Assembly (NCBI RefSeq): GCF_012275515.1
Contig: NZ_JAAZQL010000012.1
Location: 60,546 to 124,545, forward strand
Length of the DNA stretch: 64,000 nucleotides
DNA from: Novosphingobium sp. SG707
GTDB taxonomy: Bacteria > Pseudomonadota > Alphaproteobacteria > Sphingomonadales > Sphingomonadaceae
Direction of reading: 5' to 3'
The position numbers were made by a program, and so were the translations under genes. The notes beneath the pieces are model-generated. The model was given only the letters and a program-made list of their open reading frames with translations. It ran no database searches and was not told where the DNA came from. How positions within the stretch are numbered: position 1 is the first letter of the stretch; each line of letters starts with the position of its first letter. Of this stretch, positions 1-8,630 are shown in pieces.

Positions 1-299
1 CTGGCGCTGCGCCATGGCGAAGAAACCTCAAGGAAATCGGGCTTGAGCGCGGTGATCGCCGCGTGCAGCGCGTCCTCATCCTTGAAATACCAATATTTGC
101 GATCCAGCGGAAAGCGCGGCGCCGGGATCGTTACGATCCGCGCCATCGGCCCGCGTTCGATCACCTCATGCCGGTCGCCGGGGGCAAGGATGATGATCTC
201 ATGGCCCAGTTCCGGGCCAATCCGCATCTTTTGCTCGACATAGGTTTTTACGCCGCCGCCATGGGGCGTGTAAAAGGCGCAAACATCAACGATCCGCAA
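1..299 (-). CDS. Glycosyltransferase family 4, N-terminal part (cut by window edge)
   Basis: The reverse strand reads openly to the left edge and gives the N-terminus of a GT4 (GT-B fold) glycosyltransferase: a beta strand (LRIVDV), then FYTPHGGGVKTYVEQK, the glycine-rich donor-side loop of the family, and further on VSSPWRSA. Two starts are possible. ATG at 350 adds 17 residues, but TTG at 299 has a perfect AGGAGG (complement of 306-311) six bases upstream, so I prefer TTG. It is the last visible gene of a minus-strand series hpnN, deacetylase, membrane protein, DUF2141 protein. Acceptor and donor cannot be told from this fragment. The family call is good; a role in hopanoid or envelope glycolipid glycosylation is inference from position. 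Confidence 0.75.
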   Translation of the reverse strand, partial: MRIVDVCAFYTPHGGGVKTYVEQKMRIGPELGHEIIILAPGDRHEVIERGPMARIVTIPAPRFPLDRKYWYFKDEDALHAAITALKPDFLEVSSPWRSA

Positions 300-442
300 C
301 TGGCCCCTCCTGTCGCCGGACAGGTTTGCATTTCCGATGCCCGATGACATCCGGGGCGCATGTGGCCTCTGGCGGGGCAAAGCGCAAGAGGGAGGGCGCC
401 GGGTGTGACACGGTGTGTCACGCCTGCATCAGTTAACCGGCA

Positions 443-967
443 TCAGTTGATGGGCGACATGCCCAGACCGTTGCGATAATTGAGCGTGATCGAAACGCGC
501 GTGGGGCCGTTGCCCGCCACCGCCTTGGTCGCGGCGGCCTTGGGCTTGTGCCAGCCAAGGCGCGGGTTCGAGGCAAAGCCGATGCCATCGACCCACCAGC
601 CGAACTTGCGGTTGTTGTCCCGGTCGTGCAGCAGCATGATCGAATAGGCCCCCGCCGCCGGAACGCGCACGCAGATCTGGACATTGCCGCTGGCGGGCGT
701 TTCTTCCTCAACCCGGCGAAACGCCTTGCCCTGATAGACGAGCACATTGTCATCCATCAGGAAATCGGCGTCATTGTTGGGATAGACCTCAAGCTTGAGC
801 TTGCCGGTGCGATCCTTGAGCCCCACCACATCGACCAGAAAGGCCGGGCCGCTTTCATTGGCGCGACATTTGCCTTCCGCCTTGCCCAATTCGGGCGTGG
901 AGGCCAGCGGTACCGCCGGCTTGGCCGGCGCTTCGGCGGCAAGGATCAGGGGCAACAACAGAGCCAT
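443..967 (-). CDS. DUF2141 family secreted protein
   Basis: 174 residues with a short hydrophobic N-terminus (MALLLPLILAAEAPA) suggesting export to the periplasm. The body is DUF2141-like: a beta-rich domain of unknown function, recognisable by LKLEVYPNNDADFL, ICVRVPAAGAYSIMLLHDRD and the C-terminal strand ITLNYRNGLG. The start lies 3 bases after the stop of the membrane protein gene, so the two are surely co-transcribed. A second DUF2141 gene sits at 22228-22665, coupled to dxs, so two copies flank the hopanoid locus. No enzymatic residues are evident. Function is unknown; a periplasmic accessory role is inference. Confidence 0.75.
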   Translation of the reverse strand: MALLLPLILAAEAPAKPAVPLASTPELGKAEGKCRANESGPAFLVDVVGLKDRTGKLKLEVYPNNDADFLMDDNVLVYQGKAFRRVEEETPASGNVQICVRVPAAGAYSIMLLHDRDNNRKFGWWVDGIGFASNPRLGWHKPKAAATKAVAGNGPTRVSITLNYRNGLGMSPIN

Positions 968-970
968 GCT

Positions 971-1993
971 TTATCCTTCTTTGCGCGAGGTGATAAGATC
1001 GACAGTGGCAAACACCGTGCCCACGATAATATGGGCAATCGGGTAAAGGACAGCCATCATCGCCAGCAGGTATGAAATCTGATCATCATGCCCCATCAGG
1101 AAGATGGCAAGACCCGAAAAAGCGGCGTCTTTATAAGGCACAAGCGGCAGGCGCGAAATCAGCATCCGCAGCGTGGCCAGCACCAGCCAGATGCCATAGG
1201 CCACATCGGGCAGCACCAGATGCCAGAGCAGCGCGGTCAGCCCCACATAGGCGATGATGCGCAGGAAATGGACGCCGGTGATGATCCACAATTCGCGCCG
1301 GGGCAGCGAGAACAGCTTTTGCCGGAACAGCAGGATGACAAAGGAGGTAACCAGCACCACGCCCAGCGAGGTGAACACGGTGGTCGTGTCCTTGCCCATC
1401 ACGCCCGACTGGATGATCTTCCACGCCGCGCCCAGCATCACCAGCGTGGCGATATTGCCCGTCAGCGCCGAGAGGATGGCCATGTCCTTGATCGCGCCGA
1501 AGGGGGCCGTCACCATGCCCAGCCGCGCCCGCGCCCAGGCATAGAACTGCACTTCGCCCAGATAGGACATCAGCAGTTCATTCGACACCTGCTTGCGCAG
1601 CAGAGCCGGGATGCCCGAGGCCGGGATGCGCCACAACCGGCGATAGATCACCCATTCGGACAGCGGCGGCATCATGTAATTGATGGCAAACACGATCCAG
1701 AACGGCGCCGAACGCGGCACCATCTCGATCAGCCCCTTGGGGTTGAGATCGAGCAACCGCACCGCCACCACCACTAGAATCGCCAGCGAGATCAACGAGC
1801 TGGCAAAACCGGCGATGCGCGAACGGCGCTGATTGGCCTCTTCCAGGGCGATGTCGCGGACGGGGGCCGGTTCGGCCGCCGGTTCGCCTGCCGGTTTTGA
1901 GGCCTCGCCATGGGCGGGGCTTTGGGTCAACATCTGTTGTGCTTCCTGATCCGCCACGGTTGGTGCCGCGCCCGATGGTGTCTTGTCGCTCAT
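971..1993 (-). CDS. Multi-pass inner-membrane protein of unknown function
   Basis: 340 residues. The first ~55 are hydrophilic, rich in Ala/Pro/Glu and probably cytoplasmic. Then come about eight hydrophobic segments, for example ASSLISLAILVVVAVRLLDL, FWIVFAINYMMPPLSEWVIY, NIATLVMLGAAWKII and LGVVLVTSFVILLF. The layout loosely recalls the lysylphosphatidylglycerol-synthase membrane domain of HpnL, but I see no diagnostic motif and do not claim membership. It lies between the DUF2334 deacetylase gene (109 bases upstream) and a DUF2141 gene (3 bases downstream). A role in moving or presenting an envelope lipid is possible but unproven. Confidence 0.6.
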   Translation of the reverse strand: MSDKTPSGAAPTVADQEAQQMLTQSPAHGEASKPAGEPAAEPAPVRDIALEEANQRRSRIAGFASSLISLAILVVVAVRLLDLNPKGLIEMVPRSAPFWIVFAINYMMPPLSEWVIYRRLWRIPASGIPALLRKQVSNELLMSYLGEVQFYAWARARLGMVTAPFGAIKDMAILSALTGNIATLVMLGAAWKIIQSGVMGKDTTTVFTSLGVVLVTSFVILLFRQKLFSLPRRELWIITGVHFLRIIAYVGLTALLWHLVLPDVAYGIWLVLATLRMLISRLPLVPYKDAAFSGLAIFLMGHDDQISYLLAMMAVLYPIAHIIVGTVFATVDLITSRKEG

Positions 1994-2102
1994 AGTGGCG
2001 CCGCCTTGGCAGGCTTTGCCCGTGATTGCCAGTAGGCAACTTGCGCCATGCTGATGGGCCTTTTGGGGCTAACGGGGGCTGAACGGGCCATGGGGCTGAT
2101 GT

Positions 2103-2846
2103 TCAGCCTGCCGGCAATTCGCCGTAGCGCGCCGGGCGGCGGCGGGCGGCAAAGCTGGTGTAGGTGGCGCGGATCGAGGAAATCAGCGCGGGAACAGTGG
2201 TATCGCCCGGATGCACCGCGATGCGCGCCACATCCAGCCCATGGAGCCCCACCCGCGCGAGCCCGGCAAAGAAGCGCGAGGAAAGCTGGCGCCCCTTGGT
2301 CCGGCTGGCCCATGTCACCACCGGGCCGCGCGCCAATGTCTCACCCGTTTCGGGCCGCCACACGCGCATATGATCCTCGGCCAGAGGAAAGCCCGATTCG
2401 GCCAGCGCCGCCATCGCCCCCGGCCCATAGAGCCACGCGGGCGCGATAAAGCCCGCCGTCTCGCGCCCGATGATATCCTCGATCAGCTTGCGCCCGTCGG
2501 CCATCCGCCGCGCCGCCTCGGCCTGCGAAAGGCCGAGGAACTCGCCTTCGCTGGCGGTCATATGCTTGGCCTTGAAGGCCGCCACGCCGCTGTGCTGGGC
2601 CAGATCCTTGTGAAACCAGCCGTGGACGAACATTTCCACGCCGATATCCGACCACCGCCGCAACTTGGCCTGATAGGCGGCATTGCCCGCCAGCGGCGCC
2701 TCGCTCCAGTGATCGGGCACGACCAGCATCGCGAAATTCATGCCGCCCAGCAGTTCGGACAGCAGATCGGCCAGCTGATCGACCTGCGCCTCGGCGCGCG
2801 GGCCGACATCGTGGATCGAGGCCAAAAGGATCTTTTCGCGGCTCAT
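2103..2846 (-). CDS. DUF2334 polysaccharide-deacetylase-like protein
   Basis: 247 residues resembling DUF2334, a branch of the NodB/carbohydrate-esterase-4 fold. The metal-site signatures are visible: IHDVGP (Asp13) near the N-terminus and FVHGWFH (His75, His79) in the middle. No signal peptide is seen, so action on the cytoplasmic face is likely. The ATG overlaps the hpnN stop (ATGA), so it is translated with the hopanoid transporter. A glycosyltransferase lies further down the same strand, which mirrors the known HpnI (sugar transfer) plus HpnK (deacetylation) pair. Substrate unknown; deacetylation of a lipid-linked amino sugar is inference. Confidence 0.75.
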   Translation of the reverse strand: MSREKILLASIHDVGPRAEAQVDQLADLLSELLGGMNFAMLVVPDHWSEAPLAGNAAYQAKLRRWSDIGVEMFVHGWFHKDLAQHSGVAAFKAKHMTASEGEFLGLSQAEAARRMADGRKLIEDIIGRETAGFIAPAWLYGPGAMAALAESGFPLAEDHMRVWRPETGETLARGPVVTWASRTKGRQLSSRFFAGLARVGLHGLDVARIAVHPGDTTVPALISSIRATYTSFAARRRPARYGELPAG

Positions 2847-5455
2847 GGCTTATCCTTCTTATGCACCGGACCCAGCAGCGCAGGCTCAAAGATCAGCGCA
2901 CAGATCAGCGTCCAGACCAGCGAGAGCATCAGGATCAGCCCCATGCTGGCCGTGCCGGGATGGGCGCTGAACCACAGCGCGCCAAAGGCTGAACCTGTGG
3001 CCAGCGCGCTGCACAAAACCGCGCGGGCCAGCGAGGTCTGCAACAGATCGCCCACCCCCGAACGCCACGCCATGACGAAATAGATGTGAAACGCCACGCC
3101 CACCCCGAACAACAACGGAAAGGCGATGATATTGGCAAAGTTCAGCGGTTGCCCGATCGCCACGCATGTTCCCAGCGTCAGGAAGCCCGACAGCACCACC
3201 GGGGCCAGCGTAAAGGCCACCTCTCGCACCGAACGCAGCACCAGCCAGAGCAGGAGCGACACCAGCGCCAGCGCCAGAATGCCCGCTGTGATAAAGGCAT
3301 GGGCCACGGTCTTGGCGGCCTCCTGTGTCGCCACGGGCAGGCCGGTGGCGCGCGGCGCCTCGGCGCGCACGGCGGCGGTAAAGCGCGCGATGGTGGCATT
3401 GTCGGTGCCATTACCCGCAGGCGTCACCTGAACCAGCGCGCGGCCATCCTTGGCCAGCCAGTCGCGGCGGATCTCCTCGGGCAGGTTCTCGCGCGTCACC
3501 TCGCTGGCGGTCAGCGAGGCGCGGATCTTGTCCAGCGTCAGATGGAGCGGCGGCACCAGCATGGCGCTCACCGCTTCGCGCTGCGCCGGGCCGGCGGCGG
3601 CCAGAGCGGCAAAGCTGGCGGCCAGATGCGCGGCGGGCGCCGCCGTTGCGCCGGGCCGCGCGGCCAGAGCCTTGAGCGATCCGGCGGCCTTGTTCAGCGC
3701 GGCCACGGTGGCGGCATCATCGCTGGCGGGCGGAAAGTCGAAAGGATTGATCGTGGCGTCCAGCAGCAGCGAGGCGTCCGAAATCAGCGCCAGCTTCACC
3801 CCCTGCGCCTCGGGCACGAAACTGTCGATGGTGACCGCGCGGGCCACTTCCTTGCGCCGGGCCAGACGGGCTTCCAGATCGTCGGCGGCGGCCACATTGG
3901 GGGCCAGAATCGTGATCGTGTTGGGCGTGCGGTCGGCATCCTTCATCAGGATCGACAATTCGCGCATCGCCGGGCTATGCGGATCGCGCAGGTGCAGCGG
4001 GTTGAAGTCGAATTTCACCCAGACCAGCGTGACCACGGAAAGCAGCATCGCGCCGACAAAGGCGATCAGCACATCGCGCCGATGCCGATGCAAAAAGGCA
4101 TCGAGCGGCGCGGCTCCGGCCCAGCCCACATCGGCGGCAGGAACCGCAGGGCGCAGCACCATCAACAGCGCGGGGAGCAGCGTGATGTTGAGCAAAAAGG
4201 CGACGATCATGCCCATGCCCGCAATCACGCCCAATTCGGCGATGCCGACATAATCGGTGGGCAGGAACGCCCCCAGCGCAAGGAAAATTGCCGCCGCCGC
4301 AAGGCTCAGCGGTTCACCGATGGCGGCGGCCATGCGCTCCAGCGCCTCCATCGGCGCAGCCCCGGCGCGGCGCTCATGGTTGAAACGCACCGCCACCTGA
4401 ATGCCGAAATCGACGCCCAGCCCGACGAACAGCGGAATAAACGCCACCGAAATCAGATTGAGCCGCCCGACCGCCAGCAGCCCCAGCGCCAGCGTGATCG
4501 CCAACCCTGCGATGATCGTCACCATGATCGCGCCCACGATCTTGGCCGAGCGCGTGGCCAGCCACAGGCAGGCCAGCATCGCGGCCAGCATGCCCAGCCC
4601 GATCATCCCCATGCCCTCGCGGATCGAGGCGAATTCCTCGTCGGCCAGCGGCACTTCGCCGGTGATGCCCACGCGCATCCCATGCGCCGCGTCCAGCCCC
4701 AGCGCGGCGGCCTGCGCGCGGATGGCCTCAACAGCGGCCGCGCCCGGCTCCAGATCGCCATAATCCATGCGCGGCATCACGATCAGCAAACGGCGCGTGG
4801 GCGGGGCGAGCGAGCCCTTGTCGGTCGAAAACATCCGCTGCCACGAGAAATACTGCACCTTGCCCGAAAGCTTGGCGTCAATTGCGGCCGACAGCTTGCC
4901 CAGCGGATCGGCAAGGCGCGAGGCATCCTGCGTGCCGCGCGCGGCGCCATCGGCCACGGTGTCGATGGTGGCCGCAATGCCGTGCAGGCTGGGATCGCCC
5001 GCAAGGCCGCCCAGCAAGGGCTGCGCGTCGATCAGCCGCTGCGTCGTCTGCTGCACCTCGGGCAGATCGGCAAAGAGCAGGCCCGAGCGGTCAAAGAACG
5101 CGCCCCCATCGGGCCGCCGCACCGCCACCACCGGCCCTTTCGGCCCCAGCTTGCCCAGCGCCTCGCTGAGCCGGATCGCGCCATCCTCGGCCAGTTCGGG
5201 AGTTTGCCCGTCGACCACGACCAGGATCGAATCCTTCAATTGCGGAAAGGCCGCCTCGATCGCCGCGCCATCCTGACGCCATGGCGTTTTCGCGCTGATC
5301 AACTGGCCGGTGTCGGTGGTCATCGCGAAATGCCCCGCCACATAGGCCAGCGCGCCCGCCACCAGCGCCAGCGCCAGAATCAGCGTGACCGCAGGGCGAT
5401 GGGATGCCGCGCGGATGGCGCGCAGGATGGCGGGGGTCAATCGGGCGGTGATCAT
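2843..5455 (-). CDS. hpnN: Hopanoid transporter HpnN (RND/MMPL superfamily)
   Basis: About 870 residues of RND type: an N-terminal helix (VTLILALALVAGALAYVAG), a large periplasmic domain, a bundle of hydrophobic helices with GLGVDFGIQVAVRFNHE, a second periplasmic domain and a second bundle with GVGVAFHIYFVMAWRSG. This duplicated MMPL layout and the linkage to hpnL and hpn genes identify HpnN, which moves hopanoids to the outer membrane in alphaproteobacteria. The reading frame is open up to 5509, but ATG at 5455 (MITARLTP) leads directly into a typical N-terminus and is preferred. It is divergent from hpnL and followed by the overlapping deacetylase gene. Confidence 0.9.
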   Translation of the reverse strand: MITARLTPAILRAIRAASHRPAVTLILALALVAGALAYVAGHFAMTTDTGQLISAKTPWRQDGAAIEAAFPQLKDSILVVVDGQTPELAEDGAIRLSEALGKLGPKGPVVAVRRPDGGAFFDRSGLLFADLPEVQQTTQRLIDAQPLLGGLAGDPSLHGIAATIDTVADGAARGTQDASRLADPLGKLSAAIDAKLSGKVQYFSWQRMFSTDKGSLAPPTRRLLIVMPRMDYGDLEPGAAAVEAIRAQAAALGLDAAHGMRVGITGEVPLADEEFASIREGMGMIGLGMLAAMLACLWLATRSAKIVGAIMVTIIAGLAITLALGLLAVGRLNLISVAFIPLFVGLGVDFGIQVAVRFNHERRAGAAPMEALERMAAAIGEPLSLAAAAIFLALGAFLPTDYVGIAELGVIAGMGMIVAFLLNITLLPALLMVLRPAVPAADVGWAGAAPLDAFLHRHRRDVLIAFVGAMLLSVVTLVWVKFDFNPLHLRDPHSPAMRELSILMKDADRTPNTITILAPNVAAADDLEARLARRKEVARAVTIDSFVPEAQGVKLALISDASLLLDATINPFDFPPASDDAATVAALNKAAGSLKALAARPGATAAPAAHLAASFAALAAAGPAQREAVSAMLVPPLHLTLDKIRASLTASEVTRENLPEEIRRDWLAKDGRALVQVTPAGNGTDNATIARFTAAVRAEAPRATGLPVATQEAAKTVAHAFITAGILALALVSLLLWLVLRSVREVAFTLAPVVLSGFLTLGTCVAIGQPLNFANIIAFPLLFGVGVAFHIYFVMAWRSGVGDLLQTSLARAVLCSALATGSAFGALWFSAHPGTASMGLILMLSLVWTLICALIFEPALLGPVHKKDKP

Positions 5456-5538
5456 CGCGGCCTGCTCTGACCGAAAACTGGGGCGCAAACAAGGCACAAC
5501 CTTGCCCAAAGCGACGTATGCTCCTATCGCGCCGCCCC

Positions 5539-6531
5539 ATGACTGAAACCAGATCCAGCCGCCGGTGGAGCGCCATTCTGCCCTCGGTGCTTTTGCTTGC
5601 CGGCCTGCTGGGCATGGTGGCGGCCAACAGCGGGCTGCGGCATATGTTTGCTCAGGCCGTGGCGACCATCGACCCGCTGGCGGTGCTGGCGATCCTGCCG
5701 GTGCAATTCGTGGCGATTTTGCTTTGCACTGCGGCGCAGCAGGCGCTCAAGGTGGGCATCCCCTTCCGCTCCAGCCTGATTGCGCGGCTGGTGCGCGATG
5801 CGGCGCACAGCCTGCTGCTGTTTCCTCCCGGCCTTGGCGATGTGGTGGGCGCGCGGGCGGTGGTGCTGCTGGGCGGGCGCGGGCGCGCGGCGGTGGCCCT
5901 GCGCGCGCTCGACATTATCGCCGAGGTGATTGCCGAACTGCCCTATATGGGGCTGGCCGCCTATGTGCTGTATCATTGGGGGCATTGGGGAGAGCAATCT
6001 GCGCCCTCGACGCCTTCGTCCGGCGCATCGCCGTGGTGGGGACTGCTGGCGGTGCCGCCGCTGGCCTATGTCGGATGGCGGATCTGGCGGGGCAGCGCCC
6101 ACCACCGTCGCTTTATCCAGACCCGCACCGGACGCCGCCTGCGCGCCGAAATCCACCTGATGCGCCGCGAACTGGCCCGCCAGCGTACCGGCCTGCCGCT
6201 GGCCATTATCCTCCATTTCTTCGCATGGAGCATGTCCGGGGTGCAGGTCTGGATCGCCGCCCATATGTTCGGCATGAACCTCTCGCTCTTTGCCGCCTTT
6301 GCCATCGAAAGCGCCGCCACCGCCGCCCGCATGATCCTCTTCTTCGTCCCCGGCGGGCTGGTGATGCAGGAAGCGGGCGCGGTGCTGGCAGGCGCCGCCA
6401 TGGGCGTGGCCGCGCCTCAGGCGCTGGCGCTGAGTTTGATTTTGCGGTTGCGCGAGTTGGCCTTTGGTCTTTCGCTGTTGATGTGGCCGGTGCTGGAGTA
6501 TCGGGCGCGGCGCGAGACGTCTGAAGGATGA
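5539..6531 (+). CDS. hpnL: Hopanoid-associated membrane protein HpnL
   Basis: About 330 residues with six to eight hydrophobic segments, belonging to the lysylphosphatidylglycerol-synthase membrane-domain superfamily that contains HpnL. Characteristic stretches are LLLFPPGLGDVVGARAVVLL and the C-terminal MILFFVPGGLVMQEAGAVLA, which match the FxPGGLGxxE-type signature of the family. The frame opens at 5518 and ATG at 5539 gives the more usual N-terminus; neither has a strong ribosome site. Divergent from hpnN with a gap of about 80 bases that must hold both promoters. Precise function is not established; a flippase or membrane partner role is assumed in the field. Confidence 0.85.
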   Translation: MTETRSSRRWSAILPSVLLLAGLLGMVAANSGLRHMFAQAVATIDPLAVLAILPVQFVAILLCTAAQQALKVGIPFRSSLIARLVRDAAHSLLLFPPGLGDVVGARAVVLLGGRGRAAVALRALDIIAEVIAELPYMGLAAYVLYHWGHWGEQSAPSTPSSGASPWWGLLAVPPLAYVGWRIWRGSAHHRRFIQTRTGRRLRAEIHLMRRELARQRTGLPLAIILHFFAWSMSGVQVWIAAHMFGMNLSLFAAFAIESAATAARMILFFVPGGLVMQEAGAVLAGAAMGVAAPQALALSLILRLRELAFGLSLLMWPVLEYRARRETSEG

Positions 6532-6537
6532 GATTTG

Positions 6538-6770
6538 CCTCCGGCGGGCAAAGGGCGGCGGCCCTTTGCAATCCCGGTACTGTCGTCGTTGCGCCCCGGT
6601 TCGGCCAAGGTTGATTGGCGCAGCGTCTGAAATTGAAAGCCTGCGGCGCTATTCAGCGCAAGGCCCCCGTGCCGCAGGCTGTCAAACCATTGCCTGAAAC
6701 GCGACCTCGCAAACCCGACATTACCCATTCACGGGATTGCAAAGGGACAAGTCCCTTTGCCCGCCGGAGG
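6538..6770 (+). repeat. Mosaic palindromic repeat, copy 1 (arms P-R-P')
   Basis: Intergenic between the convergent ends of hpnL and the mlaA-like gene. The outer arms are inverted copies of CCTCCGGCGGGCAAAGGG (6538-6555 and the complement of 6753-6770), and each carries its own hairpin: 6548-6556 with 6561-6569, and 6739-6748 with 6751-6760. Between them is a 10-bp central stem, AGCCTGCGGC at 6638-6647 with 6671-6680. Related copies lie at 28646-28863 and 39231-39455. It looks like a REP/BIME-type dispersed element and may end transcription from both sides. Confidence 0.85.
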
Positions 6771-6797
6771 CTCTTCTTCAAACCTCTTCAAATCCCT

Positions 6798-7811
6798 TTA
6801 TGGCTTAACCGGTTTCGCCCCCGGATCCTCCAGCGGATCATCGAATTCGGGCACTTCGGGCGCTTGCCCCGGCGGGACTTTGAGCGCGGCGATCTGCCCG
6901 GCGCGGTGCTGCAGATAGGTGGAGCGCAGGGCAGCGTAGAAGTCGACCGACTGGGCCTTGAGCGCCTTGAGCTCGGGCTCGGCGCGGGCGCGCGTATCGA
7001 CGCCGCTGGTGCCCAGCGCGATGGCGCCGGGGGTGGAGACCGAAACCGCCTCGGTCACGAAGGAGCGCGGGCGGCGGTTGGGGGCCACCGAAACCTGCGG
7101 GCGCGACACGCGGTCCAGCAGCAGCGGCTGGGTAAAGGCATCGCCGCCCATGCCGATCAGGTCGCGGATCGTTGTCGGCCCAAGGAGGGGCAGATAGAGG
7201 TAAACCCCCGGCCCGGCCCCGGCCACGCCCAGCGTATTGGAAAAGCCGTTGCTGTGCGCGGGCGTGTTGAACGGCTTGCGCTTGGCCACATCGACCAGAC
7301 CGCCAAAGCCCAGCGTCGAATTGAGCACGAAGCGTTTGGCGGTCTGCCACGCGCGTTCGGGTTTCAACTGGATCATATCATTGGCCAGCGACGAGGGCAT
7401 GAAGATATTGGCCAGCGCATTATGCACCCCGTCGCGCACCGGTTCGGGCAGGACGGTGCGATAGACGATGGCGATGGGGCGCAGGATAAAGCGGTCGATC
7501 GGCTGGGTGATGGCAAAGAACACGCGGTTCATGCCTTCGAGCGGGTCGGGATTGGCGAGGTTGGCGATCGTGTCGGGGCCTTCCTCGGGTTCCTCGAAAC
7601 TCTTGCCGTCGCGCTGGGCGGCCTGCGCCATGCCGATCACGATGATGGGGGCATTGTCGTCGGGATGGGCCGGGTCATCGGGATGTTCGGCGGCGATGGC
7701 GGCCACCTGGGCAGCGGCTTCGGTATCCTCGGGCGCGGGGGCCGGATCGGGCGTGCTGGCGGCTGCGGCGAGAGGCGCCAGCGCCAGCGGCAGGACGAGG
7801 GGAAGCGCCAT
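6798..7811 (-). CDS. MlaA/VacJ family protein, cysteine-free
   Basis: 337 residues. An N-terminal hydrophobic segment (LPLVLPLALAPLAAAAS) looks like a signal peptide and is followed by an acidic, Pro/Ala-rich linker to about residue 85. The MlaA domain follows: DPLEGMNRVFFAITQPIDRF, the family signature, then FMPSSLANDMIQLKPERA and LGPTTIRDLIG. MlaA proteins sit in the outer membrane and pull mislocalised lipids out of the outer leaflet. Here there is no cysteine anywhere, so it cannot be a lipoprotein as in enterobacteria. Its ATG overlaps the hpnK stop (TGATG), placing it in the hopanoid operon; with HpnM and HpnN it suggests an outer-membrane hopanoid trafficking set. Confidence 0.85.
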   Translation of the reverse strand: MALPLVLPLALAPLAAAASTPDPAPAPEDTEAAAQVAAIAAEHPDDPAHPDDNAPIIVIGMAQAAQRDGKSFEEPEEGPDTIANLANPDPLEGMNRVFFAITQPIDRFILRPIAIVYRTVLPEPVRDGVHNALANIFMPSSLANDMIQLKPERAWQTAKRFVLNSTLGFGGLVDVAKRKPFNTPAHSNGFSNTLGVAGAGPGVYLYLPLLGPTTIRDLIGMGGDAFTQPLLLDRVSRPQVSVAPNRRPRSFVTEAVSVSTPGAIALGTSGVDTRARAEPELKALKAQSVDFYAALRSTYLQHRAGQIAALKVPPGQAPEVPEFDDPLEDPGAKPVKP

Positions 7812-8626
7812 CAGTTCGCCCGCCCCGCGAATCGGGCAAAGGGGCCGGTTTCCACCCCGCTGGCGCGCAGGGCCGCGATCACGCCCGGATCGGTCAGCGC
7901 GGCAAGTTCCGCGCGATAAAGATAGCCGGGCGCCGAGCCGGGATAGGCGTCCACCGTGGCCGGATGGGTGTAAAGCTCGGTCAGCCCCTCGGGCAGGTCG
8001 GCCAGTGCGGCGGCCATGCGCTCGGCGGTAAAGGCCCCGGTCTGGATCAGGCCGGTCACATTGTCATTGGTCGCCACGCCCGCCTTGCGCCATTGCCGCC
8101 CCAGCAGCCGCGCCCAATGTTCCATCATACCGGTCCCGGCCTGCGCGGGCATACGGATCGCGGGCAGGCCATGGCGGCGCCCTTCCTCCAAAATCGCCGC
8201 CGCGATCATCGGGTGGAGGTGGAAATGCTTGTGCGCGTTGACATGATCGAGCGCGAGGCCCGTTTCGGCAAAAGCGGCAAATTGCGCGGCCACCTCGGCC
8301 CGCATCTGTGCGCGGGCCACGGGCGAGAGGGCGATGGCAAAGGCGGTCTTGACCATGGAGGGGTGAAACCAGCCATCGGGCCCCACCAGTGCCGAGACCC
8401 GCTCCGGCGGCAGCACGGGGCGGCCATCGGCCAGCACCACATGCAGCCCCACGCCCAGCCCCGGCAGGCGGCGCGCCCTCGCCACCGCATCCTGCGCCGC
8501 CTCGCCCGAAACCATCAGGCTGGTGGCGGTCAGGATGCCTTGCGTATGGGCGCGCTCGACCGCTTCGTTCACCGCCAGCGCGGCGCCGAAATCATCGGCC
8601 GTCACCACGAGGCGGCGCTTGGTCAT
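7811..8626 (-). CDS. hpnK: Hopanoid deacetylase HpnK (YdjC-like)
   Basis: 271 residues of the YdjC/ChbG carbohydrate deacetylase family. The metal-binding and catalytic residues are visible: TADDFG (Asp11, Asp12) at the N-terminus and DHVNAHKHFHLHP (residues 127-139). HpnK removes the acetyl group from the N-acetylglucosaminyl hopanoid made by HpnI, giving the glucosamine-capped form. The gene is 4 bases downstream of hpnJ and its stop overlaps the mlaA-like start. Length and motifs are normal. Confidence 0.9.
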   Translation of the reverse strand: MTKRRLVVTADDFGAALAVNEAVERAHTQGILTATSLMVSGEAAQDAVARARRLPGLGVGLHVVLADGRPVLPPERVSALVGPDGWFHPSMVKTAFAIALSPVARAQMRAEVAAQFAAFAETGLALDHVNAHKHFHLHPMIAAAILEEGRRHGLPAIRMPAQAGTGMMEHWARLLGRQWRKAGVATNDNVTGLIQTGAFTAERMAAALADLPEGLTELYTHPATVDAYPGSAPGYLYRAELAALTDPGVIAALRASGVETGPFARFAGRAN

Positions 8627-8630
8627 CAGT

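Noticed and set aside
3086..5470. 794-codon plus-strand open frame
   Set aside because: Antisense to hpnN; rich in Gln, His, Arg and Gly as typical for the opposite strand of GC-rich genes, with no domain.
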